In this document: positions 7,975-13,635 of the stretch, in pieces
Numbering within the stretch: the stretch's first letter is position 1
Layout: each line of letters opens with the position of its first letter
NCBI GenBank assembly: GCA_030589605.1
Contig: JAUUVJ010000052.1
Coordinates: 1 to 13,635, forward strand
From: Candidatus Hodarchaeota archaeon
GTDB lineage: Archaea > Asgardarchaeota > Heimdallarchaeia > Hodarchaeales > Hodarchaeaceae
Reading direction: 5' to 3'
DNA: 13,635 nucleotides
Notes under the pieces: generated by a model
The model's input: the letters and a program-made list of their open reading frames with translations, nothing else
Told to the model about the DNA's origin: nothing
Databases searched by the model: none
Program-made: the position numbers and the translations under genes

Positions 7975-8043
7975 TTTCAGTCTGTCTCCTCAGAAGATAT
8001 TATAGATAACAATAAATGAATTTGATTATCAAATATACCTTCC

Positions 8044-8053
8044 TTTTAAATAA
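8044..8053 (-). promoter_or_regulatory. candidate archaeal TATA box for the decarboxylase gene
   Basis: On the minus strand the gap reads TTATTTAAAA here, about 70 bases before the decarboxylase ATG. That would place transcription start near 8020 and leave a short leader with the AGGAG site. It assumes archaeal promoter rules and is a visual match only. Confidence 0.25.
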
Positions 8054-8189
8054 GAATCATAAGAATTTTGCTTTAAAATGATCCTTTAATAAAAGATCTA
8101 CATTTTTAAGATTCCTTGAAAGTAAGCATCAATGAGATTACGTAATTATCTTTGTTTTAAACTTCAATAATGCCAATAATAGATCTTTA

Positions 8190-10676
8190 TCACTCCACAA
8201 TGCGAAGAGCTGATGGTAAATCCATTTTAATAAGCTTACGAATCGATAATAGTGGTGACAAGGCTTCAAGTACAACTCCAATGAAGATAATAACTGCAAT
8301 ACTTTCTGGGAATAATACTCCAGCGAGGTCAATTTCTGGCATTGATGTTCTGATCTGAATTTGAAAAATCTCCAATACGATAAATCCTAAAGGAAAATAT
8401 GCTAGTAGTGTTCCAAAAACCCCAATTATTACACTTTCGATCATCAACATCCAAGTAGAGGTTCGTATAGGAGTCCCAAAAGCACCCATGGTAGCAAATT
8501 CTCTTATACGTTCATCAAAATTGATGGTAGCTGTATTAAATGCTATTAAAAGAGCTAATACCATTACAGCATATTGAATTACTGTAAGAACTGATGTAAA
8601 TAACTCAATCAATTCCTCATATGTTTCTGCGAGTTCAACAATAGTCTGTGTCCCACTGTATTCTTGAAATATGAAAAAATCTTTTTGAATCGATTCAACT
8701 GTGACTCCTGCTTTTGGGACCAACATTACAGAATTGATCAAACCTGTGCAATTTAAAATACTACTATCAGATAAATCCATAAAAGCCCAGAAACGTACTT
8801 GGCTACCATAAATCCCTATCACTTCCAAAGTTGAATTCAAAATTGAATATTGACCAGAAGATTCGCGAAATATATGTTCTAAAACTAAATTTTCACCTAT
8901 TGAGACATTTAAGTCCTTTGCAGTCTTCTCTGATAATATAATGCCGGGATATAATGATTCTATGCTTTTATTACCTTCTATAAGTACTGGAGACCATATA
9001 TCATTATAAAGATCAAAGAATTCTATTGTATGTGAATAAGAGTCCTTTGTACCAAATAACTTTGCTGGAATTTGAATACTTGGAACAGTTTTGTCCATTT
9101 TCGTGTTTTGTGTAATGTTTATTACAGGAGTTTCTGATATATTATAAAAATCGTTTAAAACAACGTTCATTCGATTAGGAAAATCACCTTCCATAATATC
9201 TCGTTCATAATCAAGAAGATTGTTACCTCCATCAAGGAGACCAAGTATTGCAACAAGAACACACAACGCAAGGGCTACACCCATTATAGTTGAAAAAGCT
9301 CGACGAGGGTTTCTTGCAAAGTTACGAAATGGAAGCTGAAAAAAAATAGTTCCTGGAAAATGAATTCGTTCAAGTAATGGTGCCACACCCTTACCTGTTG
9401 ATAATGTATAACCGGTTTGGATTGCTTGAATAGGTTTAACACGAATTGCTCGTAAAATGGGAATTACTGTCGCTGAAAATGGAATTAAAATACCTAACAA
9501 AGCACCTTGTATAAAAAGTTCAACAACCAACCATGTTTCCCATACCGGAAAAGGATTTACTTCAGTTAAAACGCTTCCAAGTCTTTCACCAACAAATTGA
9601 GAGAGTACTAGTCCAAAAATTACTCCACCTATAGTAATTTCTAATGAGAAAATAAGGTAACGAATAGCAAGTTGAAATGGCGGTACTCCAAGTGCCATAT
9701 TGATTCCGATTTGCCTACGATGAGAACTAATAACTCTCGAAATAAGATTGAAAGTTCCAAAAGCTGCTGCTAACAAAATAAGAAATGAAAAAAGAAAATA
9801 CATTTTTTGATCATTTGGAATATCCTCACTCTGAATCCTGTACGTTGGTTGTTCCTCTTTTTCAACGAATTTAACATCTAGCATAGGAAAATTAGTATCA
9901 AAAGCATTTTTAATCTCTGTCTCTAAAATATTAATATCTGCTTCCGAAGATAATTTAAATAGAGCCTCATTAACATGTCCTGGAGATAATCCAATTAGTT
10001 GCTGTAATATTTTCTGTGATGTTTTGAGAGGAATAAAAAGTGCGCAAAAAGTTGATTCAGCTTTTATGGAATTCCCTTCTACTACCATAAAAAATTCAGG
10101 ACTTAGTCCAGTACCAATGAAAGATAATTGAATTCCACTTGGAAGATAAATTGTTTGGTTATTTGGAATAAGGTCATAATAATCAGCGAAATTATACTCA
10201 ACAATACATACAGAGGAATTAGTTTCATTTTTTCTGATACCCCGTCCATCAACAATGTCAATACCATTGACAGTGAGATTTTCTGATCCAGATGAAACAT
10301 TGACTCCAATTATTCTACCTTTAACTAGTATTGTTTGATTAATCGTTGAAGCATTAACTGAAGTAGGAAAAACTACTCGATTTTCCATTGCAGTAATCCA
10401 ATTTGAATGTGGTAATTCTTCTAGAACAGATTTAAGCTCCGTTTGATTTACCCAACTTCCGATAGCTAATTCCATTTTAAGGTCGAACATATGCAGTTTT
10501 TCATTGCTTTGATCAAAAGCATATTGCCTCCAAGATGTTGTACTGGTTAAACCGACATAAGTACCAGTACCTAAACCAATGATCAATGAAATTGCAATAA
10601 CTTGGAATTTCCGCTCACGCAGATCTCTGAGCGACCAGCGAAAGATCAATCTTAGATTTGTCATCATACTCACCAT
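8190..10676 (-). CDS. ABC transporter permease, FtsX-like (MacB/LolE type) with two FtsX domains
   Basis: An 828-residue membrane protein with about eight helices: one at 25-45, three at about 291-312, 337-362 and 383-408, one at about 460-483, and three at about 696-717, 743-768 and 787-808. This is the duplicated MacB/FtsX-like layout, with large outer domains at about 46-290 and 484-695. Such permeases use their ATPase as a mechanical drive to move lipoproteins, peptides or lipids, or to activate cell-wall enzymes, rather than importing solutes. Both outer domains are full of N-x-S/T sequons (14 in total, none in the cytoplasmic parts), which suggests N-glycosylated exposed surfaces. The reading frame begins 7 bases inside the end of the ATPase gene. 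The first ATG (10676) has no Shine-Dalgarno site; ATGs at 10667 and 10664, just after GGTGA, are alternative starts. The substrate is unknown. Confidence 0.9.
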   Translation of the reverse strand: MVSMMTNLRLIFRWSLRDLRERKFQVIAISLIIGLGTGTYVGLTSTTSWRQYAFDQSNEKLHMFDLKMELAIGSWVNQTELKSVLEELPHSNWITAMENRVVFPTSVNASTINQTILVKGRIIGVNVSSGSENLTVNGIDIVDGRGIRKNETNSSVCIVEYNFADYYDLIPNNQTIYLPSGIQLSFIGTGLSPEFFMVVEGNSIKAESTFCALFIPLKTSQKILQQLIGLSPGHVNEALFKLSSEADINILETEIKNAFDTNFPMLDVKFVEKEEQPTYRIQSEDIPNDQKMYFLFSFLILLAAAFGTFNLISRVISSHRRQIGINMALGVPPFQLAIRYLIFSLEITIGGVIFGLVLSQFVGERLGSVLTEVNPFPVWETWLVVELFIQGALLGILIPFSATVIPILRAIRVKPIQAIQTGYTLSTGKGVAPLLERIHFPGTIFFQLPFRNFARNPRRAFSTIMGVALALCVLVAILGLLDGGNNLLDYERDIMEGDFPNRMNVVLNDFYNISETPVINITQNTKMDKTVPSIQIPAKLFGTKDSYSHTIEFFDLYNDIWSPVLIEGNKSIESLYPGIILSEKTAKDLNVSIGENLVLEHIFRESSGQYSILNSTLEVIGIYGSQVRFWAFMDLSDSSILNCTGLINSVMLVPKAGVTVESIQKDFFIFQEYSGTQTIVELAETYEELIELFTSVLTVIQYAVMVLALLIAFNTATINFDERIREFATMGAFGTPIRTSTWMLMIESVIIGVFGTLLAYFPLGFIVLEIFQIQIRTSMPEIDLAGVLFPESIAVIIFIGVVLEALSPLLSIRKLIKMDLPSALRIVE

Positions 10677-11386
10677 TCAAGAAGATCGATACTAGTAGTT
10701 CCATCCTTTGGAGGACCATCAGAGATGATATTCCCAGATTTGAGCTCAATAACACGATGAGCTAATCTCGAGATTTCACGATTATGTGTGACAATCAAAA
10801 CGGTTTTTTTCTCCTCTTTTTGTTCTACCAGAAGTTTCAAAATTTGTCTTCCTGTTTGAAAATCTAATTCTCCTGTAGGTTCATCAGCTAATATAATAGG
10901 TGCATTTTTAACTAAAGCCCGTGCAATCGCAACTCTCTGTTGTTCGCCTCCACTAAGTTGATGAGGAAAATGACGAATACGATCACCTAATCCAACATTC
11001 TGTAAAGCCTCGATAGCTCTTTGCTTACTTTGCTTCAATTTTGAAAGATCAGCAACATATTGGACATTCTCGAGACTACTCAGGGTGGGGAAAAGATTGA
11101 AGGTTTGAAAAATAAATCCAATGGTCTCACGTCGATAAGTAAATTGCGTTTGTCTTTTAAATTTTGATATTTCTTTATTTCCGATAATAATAGAACCATC
11201 TGTTACACTTTCGAGAGCACCCACTAAGTTTAGCAATGTTGTCTTCCCTGATCCCGAAGGTCCCAGAAAAACAACTATTTCCCCATGGTTAATTGTTAAA
11301 TTTAAATTTTGAAGAGCTTTTACTTTTATATCGCCCATTGTATAATATTTTGAGACATTTTTTAATTCTATCTTATAATCCATCAT
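10670..11386 (-). CDS. ABC transporter ATP-binding protein (LolD/MacB type)
   Basis: A complete 238-residue nucleotide-binding domain. Walker A is at residues 42-50 (GPSGSGKTT), the Q-loop glutamine at 94, the signature LSGGEQQ at 144-150, Walker B ending in the catalytic Glu169 (ILADEP), and the H-loop His201 (VTHN). These features match the LolD/MacB/FtsE-like group that pairs with FtsX-type permeases. It binds the cytoplasmic face of the adjacent permease and powers it as a dimer. The gene overlaps the permease start by 7 bases, so the pair is one operon. ATGs at 11386 and 11383 are both possible; a weak GTGAG lies just upstream. No periplasmic-type adaptor gene is found beside it. Confidence 0.95.
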   Translation of the reverse strand: MMDYKIELKNVSKYYTMGDIKVKALQNLNLTINHGEIVVFLGPSGSGKTTLLNLVGALESVTDGSIIIGNKEISKFKRQTQFTYRRETIGFIFQTFNLFPTLSSLENVQYVADLSKLKQSKQRAIEALQNVGLGDRIRHFPHQLSGGEQQRVAIARALVKNAPIILADEPTGELDFQTGRQILKLLVEQKEEKKTVLIVTHNREISRLAHRVIELKSGNIISDGPPKDGTTSIDLLEW

Positions 11387-11746
11387 AACTCACTACTGTG
11401 TTGTGTACTAACACATAATTCAGGTTGTTTTGTATCTCTCTATCAACTGAATAAATAATACTTTTGGATTAAACAATTCCAATAGAGCTCAATTAATTTT
11501 CATTCGAACCTTTTTTTACATATTTTATCCTCTTAAAAACACCTTTATCAGGACAATTTTCTATTCCTTTCGTTTTGAATGTATTTCCTAGAATATATTG
11601 TGATTTTGAAATAGAAATATTAAAACTATTGTTTTATTTGGCTATTTGATCAGTTTAGAGTATCTAGAGCTTGTCAATTATTAATAAGTAAAAGCTTTAT
11701 CAATCAAAAAATAGTGGAAAGAATGGAATGAAGTGAGGTAAAAAGT
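11387..11746. promoter_or_regulatory. 360-base divergent intergenic region between the ABC operon and the cupin gene
   Basis: No gene is visible here; it must hold the promoters for both sides. For the ABC operon the minus strand shows an AAAAG BRE-like stretch and TATTATTTAT TATA-like box at about 11451-11465. A 5-4-5 inverted repeat (TGTGT-ACTA-ACACA, 11402-11415) lies between that point and the ATPase start, where it could act as an operator or a leader hairpin. For the cupin, GTGAGGTA at 11733-11740 is the ribosome site. Confidence 0.35.
11735..11739 (+). promoter_or_regulatory. ribosome binding site fixing a TTG start for the cupin gene
   Basis: GAGGT ends 7 bases before TTG at 11747. 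ATGs at 11723 and 11728 run into stops within three codons, and the next in-frame ATG (11825) has no comparable site and would remove the N-terminal 26 residues. Confidence 0.6.
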
Positions 11747-12112
11747 TTGAATTATTCTGTTATTAATTTTAAAGAAAAATTGGCCAAATTTTCAGATCAT
11801 TGGTCTCCAAAAATCATCGCAAAAATGAATAATTATCATTTCAAGTTAGTTAAGTTCCAAGGAGAGTTTATATGGCACAAACACACAGGTACCGACGAAA
11901 CCTTCATTGTCTTAGATGGAGAAATGGCGATTGAATTCCGAGAGAGGAAGATAACTCTGAAATCAGGTGAAATGTTTGTAGTACCTAAAAATGTTGAACA
12001 CAGACCAATTACAAACAAAGAATGTAAAATACTCCTTATCGAACCTTCAGGAACGATAAACACAGGTGAAATTGAAGATGAATTAACCACAGAAAAAGAA
12101 GTATGGATTTAA
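11747..12112 (+). CDS. cupin domain protein with complete metal-binding site
   Basis: A 121-residue single-domain cupin. Motif 1 contains His44, His46 and Glu51 (WHKHTGTDE) followed by Gly58; motif 2 is GEMFVVPKNVEH with His85. All four usual metal ligands are therefore present, so it likely binds Fe, Mn, Zn or Ni in the beta-barrel. Small cupins of this kind include dioxygenases, isomerases and sugar-binding or stress proteins, and the reaction cannot be told from sequence. The start is TTG at 11747, placed by GAGGT at 11735-11739. The C-terminal tail EPSGTINTGE resembles the ending I recall in related stand-alone cupins. It is transcribed away from the ABC operon and converges with the O-methyltransferase gene 39 bases downstream. 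Confidence 0.87.
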   Translation: MNYSVINFKEKLAKFSDHWSPKIIAKMNNYHFKLVKFQGEFIWHKHTGTDETFIVLDGEMAIEFRERKITLKSGEMFVVPKNVEHRPITNKECKILLIEPSGTINTGEIEDELTTEKEVWI

Positions 12113-12151
12113 TTACTTTACAATAATGAATAAAATCGAGGTTAAGTTTTT

Positions 12152-12781
12152 CTAATAGGTTTCCCTCAAAGTCATTTCTAAACCATTAGGTAAAAATGGA
12201 ATAGTTATGCTTGAGCACTGAGGGTGATTGTTAATAAAATCCATTATTTCTTCACAAATTTCTGGTTCATCTTCATGGATTTCAGGACAATCGAGTACAT
12301 TATCAGAAAGAATAACTCCACCAATTCGTAGCTTTTTCAGGGCTAATGTTATAAATTCGATATAATCTCTCTTATCAGCATCAAGAAAAACAACATCTAC
12401 AGGATTATTGATTTTTTTTATGAGTTCTTTTGCATCACCAAGAATAAGCTCTGTAAAATCAGATAATCCAGCCTTATTCAGATTTTTAGTTGCTTCTTCG
12501 ATTTTTTTTGGTAACACATCATAGGAAATGACCTTTCCACCTATTTCACTAACTGCAGCGGCTAACCAAATAGTAGAATAACCAAATGATGTGCCAATTT
12601 CAATAACTACTTTTGCATTCATGGCTTTTAATAAAAGATACAGAAATTCTCCCTCTTCTCGTGTAATTGCTAATGAACGTTCCTCGGTTGGAAGTAATCC
12701 CCCTTCTTCTTCTCTTTTTTTTTCAATATCCCTTTGCATTTCAAGTTCTTTTAGGACGCTTTCAATTTTAGTTGATAACAT
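12152..12781 (-). CDS. class I SAM-dependent O-methyltransferase (COMT/caffeoyl-CoA type, family 3)
   Basis: A Rossmann-fold methyltransferase with an alpha-helical N-terminus. Numbered from the upstream ATG at 12796, motif I is EIGTSFGYST (66-75), the SAM-ribose acidic residue is near Asp93, and the divalent-metal ligands are Asp139 (LDADK), Asp165 and Asn166 (SDN). This is the pattern of Mg2+-dependent O-methyltransferases acting on catechol-like or acyl phenol groups. It should move a methyl group from SAM to a hydroxyl; the acceptor is unknown. I place the start at the second ATG (12781) because AGGAG (12789-12793, minus strand) sits 7 bases before it and overlaps the first ATG (12796). 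That gives 209 residues. It converges with the cupin gene. A link to the aromatic amine made by the decarboxylase is possible but not shown. Confidence 0.9.
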   Translation of the reverse strand: MLSTKIESVLKELEMQRDIEKKREEEGGLLPTEERSLAITREEGEFLYLLLKAMNAKVVIEIGTSFGYSTIWLAAAVSEIGGKVISYDVLPKKIEEATKNLNKAGLSDFTELILGDAKELIKKINNPVDVVFLDADKRDYIEFITLALKKLRIGGVILSDNVLDCPEIHEDEPEICEEIMDFINNHPQCSSITIPFLPNGLEMTLRETY

Positions 12782-13078
12782 ATCAAAACTCCTCATATCT
12801 GAAATGACTAAATCTATTTCAAGAATGGTGCTTAATAGACATTTCTAGTTTTTTTTCGAACATTATTCAATTTTAAAAGTAAAATGAAATTTTTATCAAA
12901 ATATGATCTTTATTTATAGGAGGAAGATCATTTTTAGCAAATCACTATTAACCAAACAGATAGCATTGCTTACTTGGTATTTATTTTTCACTATGCAGCT
13001 ATAGCAGACAATATTGAGCAGATTAGCTTAGAAATATACGTTTCTTTAATTAAATATCTCTGATATTAAAATTAGAAG

Positions 13079-13139
13079 TTATTCTTAATTTATATCAAAT
13101 TTAAGTGTTTCTACTAATTATTCCTAATTTAGAATAATT
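13079..13139 (+). repeat. direct and inverted repeats upstream of the last gene
   Basis: TTATTCTTAATTTA (13079-13092) and TTATTCCTAATTTA (13118-13131) match at 13 of 14 bases, 39 bases apart. The second lies in a perfect 8-bp inverted repeat AATTATTC (13116-13123) with GAATAATT (13132-13139), whose right arm runs into the TATA-like box. This could be a repressor operator, although low complexity weakens the case. Confidence 0.45.
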
Positions 13140-13147
13140 TATAAATA
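13138..13147 (+). promoter_or_regulatory. candidate TATA box for the BtrH-like gene
   Basis: TTTATAAATA lies 75 bases before the ATG, preceded by purine-rich AGAATAA as a possible BRE. Transcription would start near 13170 and leave a leader of about 50 bases with GAGG at 13211-13214. This is the clearest TATA-like match in the window. Confidence 0.4.
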
Positions 13148-13222
13148 ATAACTAGATTTACAAAATCAAATGGTTCTTATTATTCTAATATTGGATAAAT
13201 TATTAATTTTGAGGATTTATCA

Positions 13223-13635
13223 ATGAATAGTTATAGTGAAAATAGTATTACTCCTAGTGGAGTTTTAGAAGGATATATACATAAACCAGGTGACCACTGT
13301 TTTACATCAGCTTTAAGAGATGTATTTGAGTTTCATGGATTCAATATGAGTGAAGAAATGCTTTTTGGCCTTGGTAGTGGTTTAGGTTTAGGGTATATTA
13401 ACATGCGAGGATTTCCAGATCCTATTTTAGGAGGTCGATCTGAAAGTCCAGATGGAGTCGCATGTAAACGATTAGGAATCCAAGTGAATAAATTCAAAAC
13501 CAATGACCCTGAAAAAGGATGGTTACGACTTAAAGAACGCTTAGATCAAGGTATTCCCTCAATGATTGTGATTGATATGGCCTATTTACCTTATCATGGC
13601 TTACCAGAGGATTTTCATTTTGGACAACATGCTAT
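13223..13635 (+). CDS. BtrH N-terminal-like cysteine acyltransferase/peptidase-fold protein, partial (3' end outside window)
   Basis: The ATG at 13223 follows GAGG (13211-13214) by 8 bases and opens a frame that stays open to the window end (137 full codons). The sequence fits the butirosin biosynthesis H (BtrH) N-terminal family: a KPGDHCFTSALRD segment places the likely catalytic Cys26 after His25, then SEEMLFGLGSGLGLGY at about 43-58, GGR at about 71-73, and a HFGQHA segment at about 132-137 whose His136 fits the general base. BtrH transfers an acyl chain from a carrier protein to an aminoglycoside amine through a cysteine thioester. Relatives in other microbes are mostly uncharacterised and are probably acyltransferases or amidases. 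What the rest of the protein holds, and whether neighbours to the right form a biosynthetic cluster, cannot be seen. Confidence 0.8.
   Translation, partial: MNSYSENSITPSGVLEGYIHKPGDHCFTSALRDVFEFHGFNMSEEMLFGLGSGLGLGYINMRGFPDPILGGRSESPDGVACKRLGIQVNKFKTNDPEKGWLRLKERLDQGIPSMIVIDMAYLPYHGLPEDFHFGQHA

Larger units (their letters stand above)
12797..13222. promoter_or_regulatory. 426-base AT-rich divergent intergenic region
   Basis: No conserved gene is seen. It carries an orphan strong ribosome-site sequence AGGAGGA at 12918-12924 not followed by ATG, GTG or TTG at the right distance. A 24-codon open stretch from ATT 12930 to TAG 13002-13004 is too short to support. It also holds the repeat and TATA signals described separately and should contain the promoters of the methyltransferase (-) and the BtrH-like gene (+). 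Confidence 0.4.

Noticed and set aside
8137..8146. 10-bp palindrome ATTACGTAAT downstream of the ABC permease
   Set aside because: It is isolated, over 160 bases from the decarboxylase start, with no second copy noticed; chance is a sufficient explanation in AT-rich DNA.
6562..12781. A single aromatic amine pathway built from the decarboxylase, cupin and O-methyltransferase
   Set aside because: The genes are in separate transcription units with mixed directions, so a pathway link is not supported by the layout.
12782..12796. Upstream ATG of the methyltransferase as the start
   Set aside because: It overlaps the AGGAG that is correctly spaced for the ATG at 12781, so the second ATG is more likely.
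12591..12848. 85-codon + strand frame over the methyltransferase start
   Set aside because: It is antisense to a clear methyltransferase; its protein has low-complexity Ser/Phe content and no recognisable domain.
1..13635. CRISPR arrays, insertion sequences, tRNA or rRNA genes
   Set aside because: No regularly spaced repeats, transposase motifs, terminal repeats or tRNA-like cloverleaf sequences were seen by eye.

Overview
This is an AT-rich chromosomal window of ordinary cellular genes, with no phage, insertion sequence, CRISPR array, rRNA or tRNA that I could find. The best guess is an archaeon, possibly an Asgard-type lineage. The grounds are a split UroD-family methyltransferase next to a CobW-type GTPase, TATA-like rather than -35/-10 promoter candidates, short Shine-Dalgarno sites, and a surface ABC permease full of N-glycosylation sequons. 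This is inference: no marker gene settles the taxon, and an anaerobic bacterium is not excluded.

Layout. Positions 240-6430 are all on the + strand: an MFS transporter; a GHMP-family small-molecule kinase and, 42 bases on, an endonuclease/exonuclease/phosphatase (EEP) family hydrolase; then a UroD-thioredoxin fusion gene coupled by a one-base overlap to a COG0523/CobW GTPase. Positions 6562-11386 are on the - strand: an ABC ATPase overlapping an FtsX-like permease (export or lipoprotein-release type), then a PLP-dependent group II amino acid decarboxylase of the aromatic L-amino acid decarboxylase type. After 11386 come three single genes: a metal-binding cupin (+), a class I O-methyltransferase (-), and the 5' part of a BtrH-like cysteine acyltransferase/peptidase-fold protein (+), cut by the window end.

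The most notable point is the UroD gene. Its N-terminal 56 codons (4143-4310) are intact and in the same frame as the 395-codon main ORF (4314-5501), but a single TAA at 4311-4313 separates them, directly followed by GTG. The two parts read as one continuous family protein, so this is a very recent nonsense change, a sequencing error, or a gene expressed by re-initiation or readthrough. The protein ends in a thioredoxin-like domain with a CxxC motif, and its partner GTPase carries an altered version of the usual CxCC metal motif. Together they may form a thiol/corrinoid methyl-transfer or metal-delivery module. No corrinoid protein gene is present in the window.

Other points: a perfect 18-bp in-frame tandem duplication in the MFS gene; 14 N-glycosylation sequons confined to the two outer domains of the ABC permease; start sites corrected by ribosome binding sites (TTG for the cupin, the second ATG for the methyltransferase); and a repeat/inverted-repeat cluster at the promoter of the last gene.
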